Shown here piece after piece: positions 32,827 to 40,863 of a stretch of 64,000 nucleotides of DNA. The notes below the pieces were generated by a model, which worked only from the letters and a program-made list of their open reading frames with translations, had not been told where the DNA came from and made no database searches. Numbering within the stretch: position 1 is the first letter of the stretch; every line of letters starts with the position of its first letter. The stretch comes from an uncultured Faecalibacterium sp. (GTDB lineage Bacteria > Bacillota > Clostridia > Oscillospirales > Ruminococcaceae), in assembly GCA_934548045.1 (NCBI GenBank), contig CAKTEM010000004.1:62001-126000 (forward strand). Direction: 5' to 3'. The translations under genes and the position numbers were made by a program.

Positions 32827-33705
32827 ATGAAAAACAGACGGCGGAGAAAAAACCGGAACCATCTCGGTTGGATTTGGCTCATTCTGCTGTTGCTGGCAGT
32901 ATTGATTTTGTGGCCAAAGAAAGTGCATCTGGACGGCCTGATCAGCCCAAACGCGATTCTACTGGAAGCGGACAGCGGAGAGGTTCTGGCCGAGAAGAAC
33001 GCGGATACGCAAATCTACCCGGCATCCATGACAAAGATGATGACTGTCCTGCTTGCCATTGAAGCGGAACCTGACCTTGACCGGCAGGTGACGGTACCCG
33101 AGGATATCTTTCCGGCGTTGAAGCAGGAGGGGGCGTCAATGGCAGGGTTCAAGTCCGGCGAAGTTGTTACAGTACGCGATTTACTGTATGGTGCGCTCCT
33201 GCCGTCCGGTGCGGAGTGCTGTGAAACGCTGGCACGGCTGGTATCTGGAACGGAAACGGATTTTGTCGCCCTGATGAACCGGAAAGCGGCAGAGCTTGGA
33301 ATGACTTCCACCCACTTCTGCAACCCGACCGGCCTGCACGCCCCGGAACATGTCTCGACGGTACGGGATATCTCCGTTCTTCTCCGGGAGGCTGTCCGGA
33401 ATGAGATGTTCCGGAAAATTCTGACGACAGAACGCTATACCATCCAGCCGACCAACCTGCACCCGGAGGGCTTTACCGTGACAAGCACCCTGCTGAAAGA
33501 ACTGAACGGGGATGAGATCCGCAATGGAAAAATTCTGGGCGGCAAGACCGGCTACACCAGCGAAGCCGGACTGTGTCTTGCCAGCATCGCCGAGGTAAAA
33601 GGGAAGACGTATCTGCTCGTCACAGCCGGTGCGCTGGGAAGCCACGAGACTGAGCCGTATCACATCGAGGACGCGGTAAAGACATACCGCCAGCTGGCAC
33701 GCTGA
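32827..33705 (+). CDS. D-alanyl-D-alanine carboxypeptidase (serine type)
   Basis: 292 residues. A basic N-terminus and one membrane helix anchor the enzyme; residues beyond 45 are extracytoplasmic. The SxxK motif is SMTK in YPASMTKMMTV, and the KTG motif is KTG in GGKTGYTSEAG. The usual SxN motif is SGA here (LLPSGAECCETL). The protein should trim the terminal D-Ala of peptidoglycan stem peptides. GGGAAGTGAAAGCG precedes the ATG at 32827; this site lies in the 3' arm of a hairpin. It is shorter than DacA/DacF because it lacks the C-terminal beta domain. Confidence 0.88.
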   Translation: MKNRRRRKNRNHLGWIWLILLLLAVLILWPKKVHLDGLISPNAILLEADSGEVLAEKNADTQIYPASMTKMMTVLLAIEAEPDLDRQVTVPEDIFPALKQEGASMAGFKSGEVVTVRDLLYGALLPSGAECCETLARLVSGTETDFVALMNRKAAELGMTSTHFCNPTGLHAPEHVSTVRDISVLLREAVRNEMFRKILTTERYTIQPTNLHPEGFTVTSTLLKELNGDEIRNGKILGGKTGYTSEAGLCLASIAEVKGKTYLLVTAGALGSHETEPYHIEDAVKTYRQLAR

Positions 33706-33770
33706 GGCATTTGCGCAGAATCACTAATTTTTGCGGTAAAATACTGGTTATCCTTATCAAAAGAACTATC

Positions 33771-33799
33771 TTGAAAAATGACTGTAACCCGATTATAAT
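33771..33799 (+). promoter_or_regulatory. Promoter of MATE gene
   Basis: TTGAAA (33771-33776), 17-base spacer, perfect TATAAT (33794-33799). The predicted start is near 33806. Confidence 0.75.
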
Positions 33800-33810
33800 A
33801 CCACTCATGA

Positions 33811-33852
33811 AACAAAAACGTCCTGTCCACTTTCCGGCAGGGCGTTTTTGTT
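33811..33852 (+). terminator. 5'-proximal terminator in MATE leader
   Basis: AACAAAAACG and CCTG pair with CAGG and CGTTTTTGTT. The hairpin begins about five bases after the predicted transcription start, so the transcript would meet a terminator almost at once. Confidence 0.65.
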
Positions 33853-33915
33853 GGGGAAAAATGAGAATTTTTTGAGAGAAAACACTTACAGCCACCCTTA
33901 GGAGGGGGTTCCAGT

Positions 33916-35271
33916 ATGACAAAAGATATGACCCAGGGCAGTCCGCTCAAACTGCTTCTGGCGTTTGCGGTGCCGCTGATGCTGGGCAGCCTGTTCCAGC
34001 AGTTTTACAATCTGGCCGATACCATCATCGTGGGCCGGTTCGTGGGTGTCGAGGCACTGGCGGCAGTCGGCAGTGTCGGCGGCCTGAACTATCTGGTCCT
34101 CGGCTTCGTCAACGGCATCGCCTGCGGCTTTTCCATCCCCATTTCGTGGACGTTCGGCGCGAAGGATTACGGCGAGATGCGCCGCTACACCGCGAATACG
34201 GTCTGGCTGTCGGTCGGTTTTGCCGTCGTGCTGACCATCGTGACCGTCGCCCTGACCCGGCCCATTCTGGTCTGGACCAATACGCCGGAAAACATCATCG
34301 ACCTGGCGGACATATACATCCGGACCATTTTCTGGGGCATCCCATTCACCCTGCTGTACAACATGACCAGTGCGCTGATGCGTGCCTTGGGCGACAGCAA
34401 GCGGCCGCTGTACTTCCTGCTGGTGGCAAGTGTGCTGAACATCGGGCTTGACCTCGTGTGCATCATCGTCTTTGACATGGGTGCGTTTGGCGCGGCCTTT
34501 GCGACCGTGTTCAGTCAGGCGGTGGCCGGCATCGGCAGTCTGATCTACATCGTCCGCCATTACCATGAGCTTCGTTGGTCGAAGGAAGAGGGAAGATTCA
34601 GCACCAGCCACTGCCTGAAGCTCTGCAACATGGGCATCCCGATGGGCCTGCAGTGCAGTATCACGGCCATCGGTTCGGTCGTCCTGCAGGGTGCCGTCAA
34701 TGGTCTGGGCAGCGATATCGTTGCCGCACAGACCGCCGGAAGCAAGGCGGCGCAGTTCCTGTCGGTGCCGCTGGAAAGCATCGGCACGGCCATGACGACC
34801 TACGCCAGCCAGAACATCGGCGCGCACGACCTCAAGCGTGTGGACCGCGGCGTGAATACGGCCCTCGGCATCGGCTGTGTGTACAGCATCGCATCGTTCC
34901 TCATCCTCCGTGTGCTGGATAAGCCCCTCATCGGGCTGTTCCTTGACCGCGGCGAAGTTGAAATTATGGCAAATGCCCAGAGCTTTATTTTCTGGAACAG
35001 CGTCTTTTATATTCCGCTGGCCGTCCTTATCATCTATCGGTATACCATTCAGGGCTTGGGTTACTCCGGCCTTGCGATGTTCGCCGGTGTTGCCGAGATG
35101 GTTGCCCGTGCGCTGGTCGGCTTCCTGTTCGTGCCGCTCTGGGGTTACTTTGCGGCCTGCATCGCCAACCCCGTGGCATGGTTCTTCGCCTGCTTCTTCC
35201 TCATCCCGGCGTATTTCGCAGTCCATCGCCGCCTGATGAAGGATAAGGAGATCGGACACGCGACGATATAA
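33916..35271 (+). CDS. MATE family efflux transporter
   Basis: 451 residues with 12 predicted membrane helices in two similar halves. The N-terminal MTQGSPLKLLLAFAVPLMLG, then FYNLADTIIVGRFVG and, in the second half, GMGLQCS-like and GLGSDIVAAQTAG segments are typical. It exports cationic drugs or metabolites in exchange for Na+ or H+. AGGAGGGGGTTCCAGT precedes the ATG. Expression probably depends on read-through of the hairpin at 33811-33852. Repeat R2 begins four bases after the stop. Confidence 0.93.
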   Translation: MTKDMTQGSPLKLLLAFAVPLMLGSLFQQFYNLADTIIVGRFVGVEALAAVGSVGGLNYLVLGFVNGIACGFSIPISWTFGAKDYGEMRRYTANTVWLSVGFAVVLTIVTVALTRPILVWTNTPENIIDLADIYIRTIFWGIPFTLLYNMTSALMRALGDSKRPLYFLLVASVLNIGLDLVCIIVFDMGAFGAAFATVFSQAVAGIGSLIYIVRHYHELRWSKEEGRFSTSHCLKLCNMGIPMGLQCSITAIGSVVLQGAVNGLGSDIVAAQTAGSKAAQFLSVPLESIGTAMTTYASQNIGAHDLKRVDRGVNTALGIGCVYSIASFLILRVLDKPLIGLFLDRGEVEIMANAQSFIFWNSVFYIPLAVLIIYRYTIQGLGYSGLAMFAGVAEMVARALVGFLFVPLWGYFAACIANPVAWFFACFFLIPAYFAVHRRLMKDKEIGHATI

Positions 35272-35274
35272 TAA

Positions 35275-35393
35275 CCCTCTCAGTCAATGCCTGACGGCAT
35301 TGCCAGATTCCTCCCTTTGTCGCTAATGCGACATCTCCCTCCGACCGGAGGGAGTCTTTCCTCAAAGGGAGAACCATTGGCATGTCGGTCAGG
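35275..35393 (+). repeat. Modular repeat, copy R2 (mosaic form)
   Basis: It starts with the short-form module CCCTCTCAGTCA and the ATGCCTGACGGCAT hairpin, continues with the middle module of the long form (CTCCCTTTGTC.. CTCCGACCGGAGGGAGTC), and ends with the short-form tail CCATTGGCATGTCGGTCAGG. T residues follow, so it may also terminate the MATE transcript. Confidence 0.8.
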
Positions 35394-35441
35394 TTTTTTG
35401 TTATAGAGGAAGATTCCGGGCCTTGCAGTCTTGATTCACGA

Positions 35442-35470
35442 TTTACAAATCTTACAAAAAAGGCTATACT
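35442..35470 (+). promoter_or_regulatory. Promoter of recD2
   Basis: TTTACA (35442-35447), 17-base spacer, TATACT (35465-35470). Confidence 0.65.
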
Positions 35471-35504
35471 ATATCTGATTCTGTCAGAAAAAGGCGGTGA
35501 GGAA

Positions 35505-37739
35505 ATGGAGAAAGAGCAGGAGCTGGAACAGATCGAAGGCACGGTCGAGGACATCATCTACGAGAACCCCGACAACGGCTATGTGGTCTTCGAGGTGTCG
35601 GGCGGCGGCGTCATCACGGTCGTCTGCGGCATCGTCGGGGAGCTGCACGCCGGTGTCAGCGTCATCTGCCGGGGCAAGTACGAGAACCACGCGACCTATG
35701 GCCGACAGTTCCATGCGCAGGAGTGCGAGACGGACATGCCGAAAGACCTCGAGGCCGTCTATGCCTTCCTCGCCAGCAAATCCCTGCCCTATATCGGAGC
35801 CAAGACCGCCGAAAAAATCATCAACCAGTTCGGCGCACACGCGCTGGACATCATCGCCAACGACCCGGCACAGCTGACGAGCATCCCGGGTATTACGGCG
35901 GACAAGGCCGACCGCATCCAGCAGGAATTCAAGCGGATGTTCGGGATGCGCGAACTCATCGCCTATCTGGCACAGTTTGAGATCAGCCCTCGCCGCGCGA
36001 TGGAGGTCTTCCGGGTGTTTGGCCCGGGCGCGATGCAGGCGATCTCGAATAACCCCTATCTGCTCTGCGGCGAACCGCTCCAACTGGATTTTCGCCACGC
36101 GGACAGCATCGCCCAGTATTATAAAATGGAGGGCGACTGCGCCCAGCGGCTCGAAGCGGCCCTTCTGCGCACCCTGCGCCACAACGCCAACAACGGCCAT
36201 ACCTGCCTTCCGCGCAATCAGCTCATCGACACAGCGTCGAATTTTATCCATCAACCGCCCGAAAAGCTGGGTGAGGCGTTGAACCGCTGTCTCGACAAGG
36301 AAGAGCTTGGAGTCAAGGTGTTCGATGGAACGCAGTACATCTATCTGCCCGACCTGCTGGCGGCGGAACAGGACATCGCGCACCGTTTGGCGATCCTGGC
36401 CCGGAGAGGGAAGCAGACTGCCCACAGCCTCGACAAAAATATCCAGATGCTCGAACTGGCGCAGGGTTTTACCTACGCGCCGCTCCAACGGGAAGCCATC
36501 CGGAAGGCCATGACTGAGAACTGTCTTGTCCTGACCGGCGGCCCCGGCACTGGCAAGACAACGACGGTCAACGCGATTTTGCAATTGCTGGAACAGCAGG
36601 CCGAACGGGTCGCTCTCTGCGCTCCGACCGGACGGGCGGCAAAACGCCTGAGTGAGCTGACCGGCCGGAAGGCAAGCACCATCCACCGCCTGCTTGAGGT
36701 GGATTACTCCGGCGGTGTCGTCAGCTTTATTCATAATGATAAGAACCTGCTCAAGTGCGATGTCGTCATTCTCGACGAGATGAGTATGGTGGACGTCCGG
36801 CTGTTTCAGGCCCTCATCGTAGCGTTGCGGTACAGCTGCCGTATTATTATGGTAGGCGACGCCGACCAGCTGCCAAGCGTCGGCCCGGGCAATATTCTGG
36901 GCGAAGTCATCCGCTCCGGGCTGATCCCGACCGTCTGCCTGAACGAGATTTTTCGGCAGGCCGAGCGGAGCCTCATCGTGGAAAACGCCCATCACATCAT
37001 CTCGAACGAGCCGTTGCAGAAGGGCGGCAAGACGGACGACTTCTTCTTTCTGGAATCGGACGGCGACGCGGCGCAGAAACTGGTCTGCGACCTTGTGACG
37101 ACCCGTCTGCCGCGCAGCTATGGGTTCGACCCCATCAAGGATATTCAGGTGCTTTGCCCGACCAAGCTCGGCCCGACCGGAACGCAGGCGTTGAACGTCG
37201 AGCTGCAGAACCTGCTCAATCCGCCCCAGAAGGGCAAGCCTCAACTGCAGAGCGCGGCCCGGGTCTTCCGGGTGGGCGACAAAGTAATGCAGGTGCGCAA
37301 TAATTATGAAATTATCTGGCAGCGCATCGGTGGGGAACAGGGCGTCGGAGCCTACAACGGCGATATCGGCATCGTCGAGTCCATCAACATGCGCGACCGG
37401 TCAATGGTCGTCCGGATGGATGACCGGCGGCTGCTCTACCCGGCGGAGAACCTCAATGAATTGGAAATTGCCTACGCCATCACGGTACACAAGAGTCAGG
37501 GCAGCGAGTTCCCGGCGGTGATCCTGCCGGTGGCGCAGGTTCCGCCGCGGCTCTGCTACCGGAACCTGTTCTATACCGGCGTCACCCGAGCCAGAAAGCT
37601 CTGCATCGTGGCCGGACGCCGGGATGTCGTCAACCGGATGATGTCGAATGTCCGCCAGAATCTCCGGTACAGCGGCCTGAGTGAGCTGCTGAAAGAAGAG
37701 CTTCCGCCGGAACAGATAGCCCTCTCAGTCACTCCGTGA
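35505..37739 (+). CDS. recD2: ATP-dependent RecD-like DNA helicase (RecD2)
   Basis: 744 residues, typical RecD2 length. The N-terminal ~200 residues include an OB-like strand region and helix-hairpin-helix repeats (SLPYIGAKTAEKIINQFG). SF1B helicase motifs follow: I GGPGTGKTTTV, II VVILDEMSMVD, III VGDADQLPSVGPG, and VI FYTGVTRARKL. RecD2 unwinds DNA 5' to 3' and helps fork repair in bacteria without RecBCD. GAGGAA precedes the ATG at 35505; an upstream in-frame ATG at 35382 is before the promoter. The last codons (ALSVTP and stop) lie inside repeat R3. Confidence 0.93.
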   Translation: MEKEQELEQIEGTVEDIIYENPDNGYVVFEVSGGGVITVVCGIVGELHAGVSVICRGKYENHATYGRQFHAQECETDMPKDLEAVYAFLASKSLPYIGAKTAEKIINQFGAHALDIIANDPAQLTSIPGITADKADRIQQEFKRMFGMRELIAYLAQFEISPRRAMEVFRVFGPGAMQAISNNPYLLCGEPLQLDFRHADSIAQYYKMEGDCAQRLEAALLRTLRHNANNGHTCLPRNQLIDTASNFIHQPPEKLGEALNRCLDKEELGVKVFDGTQYIYLPDLLAAEQDIAHRLAILARRGKQTAHSLDKNIQMLELAQGFTYAPLQREAIRKAMTENCLVLTGGPGTGKTTTVNAILQLLEQQAERVALCAPTGRAAKRLSELTGRKASTIHRLLEVDYSGGVVSFIHNDKNLLKCDVVILDEMSMVDVRLFQALIVALRYSCRIIMVGDADQLPSVGPGNILGEVIRSGLIPTVCLNEIFRQAERSLIVENAHHIISNEPLQKGGKTDDFFFLESDGDAAQKLVCDLVTTRLPRSYGFDPIKDIQVLCPTKLGPTGTQALNVELQNLLNPPQKGKPQLQSAARVFRVGDKVMQVRNNYEIIWQRIGGEQGVGAYNGDIGIVESINMRDRSMVVRMDDRRLLYPAENLNELEIAYAITVHKSQGSEFPAVILPVAQVPPRLCYRNLFYTGVTRARKLCIVAGRRDVVNRMMSNVRQNLRYSGLSELLKEELPPEQIALSVTP

Positions 37740-37776
37740 CAGCTCCCCCAGAGGGGGAGCCATTGGCAGGCCGGGC
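37718..37776 (+). repeat. Modular repeat, copy R3 (short form, overlaps recD2)
   Basis: AGCCCTCTCAGTCACTCCGT, then GACAGCTCCCCCAGAGGGGGAG and CCATTGGCAGGCCGGGC: the short form with the CTCCCCC..GGGGGAG hairpin. Its first 22 bases encode the recD2 C-terminus and stop. The downstream hairpin may end transcription. Confidence 0.75.
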
Positions 37777-37816
37777 AACGGATGCGGCAAAACGTGAAAT
37801 GGTGGGCCTCGTTTGC

Positions 37817-37845
37817 TTGTCAGCATCTGCGATTTATGCTATACT
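37817..37845 (+). promoter_or_regulatory. Promoter of mreB
   Basis: TTGTCA (37817-37822), 17-base spacer, TATACT (37840-37845). A GC-rich hairpin (37873-37899, followed by ATTTTAAT) lies in the leader. Confidence 0.6.
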
Positions 37846-37944
37846 ATAAAATTGAACTGATATGTTCTCCTCGCCCGGGCGGAAGCACCGCCGGAGGGCA
37901 TTTTAATAAGGAAATAGGGTTGGAGAGAAAGGAACTGGAGATTT

Positions 37945-38970
37945 ATGGCACAGAATGACATCGGTATTGATTTGGGTACAACGACCATCATCATCGCGCA
38001 GGAGGGGCAGGGCGTTGTCCTGAACCAGCCCAGCGTCGTGGCGGTCGATACCCGGAAGAACTCCGTTTTGGAGGTCGGCGACAAGGCACTGGCAATGGTG
38101 GGCCGCACCCCGAACTATATCTCGGCGATCTTTCCGCTGAAAGACGGCGTCATCAGCGATCACGCCATGACCCGGGAGCTGATCTGCCGCTTCGTCAATC
38201 ATGTTTACAGCTCCCACATGGTCAAGCCCCGTGTGGCAGTCTGCGTGCCTGCGGCCATCACCGGTATCGAGAGCGACGCCGTCGTGGAAGCGGTCGTCGC
38301 AGCCGGCGCGCGTCAGGTCTATCTGATCGATGAGCCCATCGCCGCCGCGCTGGGTTCCGGCATCGACATCACGGTTCCGGACGGCCGGATGATCATCGAC
38401 ATTGGCGGCGGCACGACCGATATTGCCGTTCTGTCTTTGGGCGGCAAGGTCAAGGCCACCAGCGTCCGCGTGGCCGGCAACCACTACGACGACGAGATTC
38501 TGAAGCACGTCCGCAGCAAGTTCAGCATCGCCATCGGCCAGCGCACCGCAGAAGAGCTGAAAAAGAATGTCGCCTGCTGCCCCCAGAAGACCGATTTCAA
38601 CGAGACGATGGAGATCAAGGGCCGCAGCCTGCTGACCGGCCTGCCTGTCCGTGTCAATGTCTCCACCAGCGACCTGTACGAGCCGGTCATGATGCTGAGC
38701 GAGCAGATCGGCACCGCCGCCCATCAGGTGCTGGAAAAGACTCCGCCGGAGCTGGCAGGCGATATCTACCGCAACGGTGTCGTCCTGACCGGCGGCGGCG
38801 CACAGCTGCACGGCCTGACTGAGTACCTGAGCCAGGAGCTGAAAGTCGAAGTCACCGTCTCGCCCGACCCCGTCAACTGCGTCGCGCTGGGTACGGCCAT
38901 GAGCCTTGGCCTGAGCGACAAGCTGGAGACCGGTTTCACCGACGCAACGCCTCGCATCGGCCGCCGGTAA
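37945..38970 (+). CDS. mreB: Rod shape-determining protein MreB/Mbl
   Basis: 341 residues. The actin-fold phosphate loops are GIDLGTTTIII at the start and MIIDIGGGTTDIAVLSLGG in the middle, with the adenosine motif VVLTGGGAQLHGL near the end. MreB polymers guide the elongation machinery at the membrane. The gene is alone, not beside mreC/mreD, so it may be an Mbl or MreBH paralogue. AAAGGAACTGGAG precedes the ATG. Confidence 0.93.
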   Translation: MAQNDIGIDLGTTTIIIAQEGQGVVLNQPSVVAVDTRKNSVLEVGDKALAMVGRTPNYISAIFPLKDGVISDHAMTRELICRFVNHVYSSHMVKPRVAVCVPAAITGIESDAVVEAVVAAGARQVYLIDEPIAAALGSGIDITVPDGRMIIDIGGGTTDIAVLSLGGKVKATSVRVAGNHYDDEILKHVRSKFSIAIGQRTAEELKKNVACCPQKTDFNETMEIKGRSLLTGLPVRVNVSTSDLYEPVMMLSEQIGTAAHQVLEKTPPELAGDIYRNGVVLTGGGAQLHGLTEYLSQELKVEVTVSPDPVNCVALGTAMSLGLSDKLETGFTDATPRIGRR

Positions 38971-39027
38971 AAAGTTTCACGGCTTAACTTTTCTTTAATA
39001 ATTCGGCATGATTTTTGTTCATACTTG

Positions 39028-39056
39028 TTGAATCGCGCCGGAAAATAATGTATAAT
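39028..39056 (+). promoter_or_regulatory. Promoter of oadG-oadB
   Basis: TTGAAT (39028-39033), 17-base spacer, perfect TATAAT (39051-39056). Confidence 0.75.
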
Positions 39057-39125
39057 ATTTTCAAATCGCTTTTTGCTGTCCGAATCGTCCGGAAGCGAAA
39101 AATAAAGTAAAATAGGAGGAAGACC

Positions 39126-39491
39126 ATGAATTTAGGTTATGATGTGATCGTTACCATAACCGGTATCGTACTGGTGTTTATGATCCTCGTGCTGCTGATG
39201 GCAATTATCACGCTGGAGGGCAAGATCTTTGACGCCATGAACGGTAAGAAGGCTGCTGCAAAAGCTGCCGCCGCGCCGAAAGCTGCCGCAAAGCCTGCAG
39301 CACTGGCAAAGCCTGCCGCTGCTGCTCCTGCCGCACCTCAGGTCGAGGCCGGTATTCCGGGTGATGTCGTGGCTGCGATTATGGCGGCCATCACCGCGAT
39401 GGGCAACGGCAAGTACGTCCTCAAGGCTGTGCGCCGTGGAAACAACAACTGGGGCAAGGCTGGCGTCAACGACACCACTGCGCCTTTTTAA
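39126..39491 (+). CDS. oadG: OadG-type gamma subunit of Na+-pumping decarboxylase
   Basis: 121 residues. One N-terminal membrane helix (IVTITGIVLVFMILVLLMAI) and an Ala/Pro/Lys-rich linker lead to a C-terminal segment (AAIMAAITAMGNGKYVLKAV and then RRGNNNWGKAG). This is the usual gamma-subunit layout, in which the helix binds the beta subunit and the tail holds the complex. No biotin-attachment motif (AMKM) is present. AGGAGGAAGACC precedes the ATG and oadB follows 15 bases after the stop. The carboxyltransferase and biotin carrier subunits are not in the window. Confidence 0.85.
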   Translation: MNLGYDVIVTITGIVLVFMILVLLMAIITLEGKIFDAMNGKKAAAKAAAAPKAAAKPAALAKPAAAAPAAPQVEAGIPGDVVAAIMAAITAMGNGKYVLKAVRRGNNNWGKAGVNDTTAPF

Positions 39492-39506
39492 CACGGGAGG
39501 AAAAAC

Positions 39507-40715
39507 ATGTCACAGTTTATTGATACTCTGGTCGGTATTTTTACCAGTTCCGGTTTTGCACAGCTCGGTGAGCCGGGCGGCTGGCTGTATGCAGTTATGA
39601 TCTGCGTCGGCTGCTTCCTGCTCTACCTCGCAATCGTTAAGGAATTCGAGCCTCTGATCCTTCTGCCGATGGCATTCGGCATGATCCTGGCAAATCTGCC
39701 CGGCAGCGGCATCATCCACATGCAGTACTTCGTCGGTGACGGCCTTGAACACCCGATGTGGATCGAGATCCTGAACAACGGCGGTCTGGCCGATATGCTC
39801 TACATGGGCGTCAAGCTCGGCATCTATCCGCCGCTGATCTTCCTCGGCATCGGCACCATGACCGACTTCGCTCCGCTGATCTCCAACCCCAAGAGCCTGC
39901 TGCTGGGTGCAGCTGCTCAGTTCGGTATCTTTGGTACTTACATGGGCGCACGTCTGCTGGCCGCTACCGGTCTGGTCGACTTCACCCAGAAGCAGTCCGC
40001 TGCAATCGCCATCATCGGCGGTGCAGACGGTCCTACTGCAATTTTCGTTACCTCTCGTCTGGCTCCGGAACTGCTGGGCAGTATCGCAGTTGCTGCGTAT
40101 AGTTACATGGCTCTGGTTCCCGTTATCCAGCCGCCTATCATGAAGGCCCTGACCTCTAAGAAAGAGCGCACTGTCGTCATGAAGCAGCTGCGCACCGTCT
40201 CCAAGACCGAGAAGATCATCTTCCCGATCATGGTCACCATCATCGTTTCCCTGATCGTTCCCGATGCCGCTGTTCTGGTCGGTATGCTGATGCTCGGCAA
40301 CCTGATGAAGGAGTCCGGTGTCGTTGACCGTATCCAGAAGACCGCAGGCAATGAGCTGATGAACATCATCACCATCTTCCTGGCTCTGTCGGTCGGCTGC
40401 ACCACCTCTGCAAACACCTTCCTGAACTTCCGCACCCTGTTCATCATCGTGCTGGGTCTGATCGCATTCTCCTTCGGTACCGCTGCCGGCGTTCTGTGCG
40501 GCAAGGTCATGTACATCCTGACCGGCGGTCAGGTCAACCCCCTGATCGGTTCCGCAGGCGTTTCGGCTGTTCCTATGGCAGCTCGTGTTTCCCAGAAGGT
40601 CGGTCAGAGTGAGAACCCCCAGAACTTCCTGCTGATGCACGCTATGGGCCCCAACGTCGCTGGCGTTATCGGTTCGGCAGTTGCTGCTGGTATCCTCATC
40701 AACATCTTCGGCTAA
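39507..40715 (+). CDS. oadB: Na+-translocating decarboxylase beta subunit
   Basis: 402 residues with about ten membrane segments. The conserved IIGGADGPTAIFVTSRLAPE region carries the Asp of the sodium site, and the GNLMKESGVVDR loop is also typical. OadB couples decarboxylation of carboxybiotin to sodium export from the cytoplasm. Codon use is noticeably optimal, suggesting high expression. GGGAGGAAAAAC precedes the ATG. It forms a pump only with an alpha subunit encoded elsewhere (oxaloacetate, methylmalonyl-CoA or glutaconyl-CoA decarboxylase). Confidence 0.95.
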   Translation: MSQFIDTLVGIFTSSGFAQLGEPGGWLYAVMICVGCFLLYLAIVKEFEPLILLPMAFGMILANLPGSGIIHMQYFVGDGLEHPMWIEILNNGGLADMLYMGVKLGIYPPLIFLGIGTMTDFAPLISNPKSLLLGAAAQFGIFGTYMGARLLAATGLVDFTQKQSAAIAIIGGADGPTAIFVTSRLAPELLGSIAVAAYSYMALVPVIQPPIMKALTSKKERTVVMKQLRTVSKTEKIIFPIMVTIIVSLIVPDAAVLVGMLMLGNLMKESGVVDRIQKTAGNELMNIITIFLALSVGCTTSANTFLNFRTLFIIVLGLIAFSFGTAAGVLCGKVMYILTGGQVNPLIGSAGVSAVPMAARVSQKVGQSENPQNFLLMHAMGPNVAGVIGSAVAAGILINIFG

Positions 40716-40738
40716 TCGTTTCTTAAAAATTCAATTTT

Positions 40739-40782
40739 CCGCCCATTTCGCTGGTTATTCTGCCGCGAGTGGGCGGTTTTTT
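40739..40782 (+). terminator. oadGB terminator
   Basis: CCGCCCA..GC pairs with GC..TGGGCGG, followed by six T residues. Confidence 0.8.
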
Positions 40783-40863
40783 GTGGTAGAAGTCTGTGCA
40801 ATGCCCGGGAAATGTGATATACTATATTCTGATAAAATCTGTAAGATAAGAATAGGTGAAACA

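Noticed and set aside
35484..37244. 586-codon open frame antisense to recD2
   Set aside because: Complement of conserved helicase motifs; no start signal or independent similarity.
40681..40863. 61 additional N-terminal residues of PcrA
   Set aside because: They overlap the end of oadB and its terminator; the ATG at 40864 has a proper ribosome binding site and begins at the conserved helicase N-terminus.
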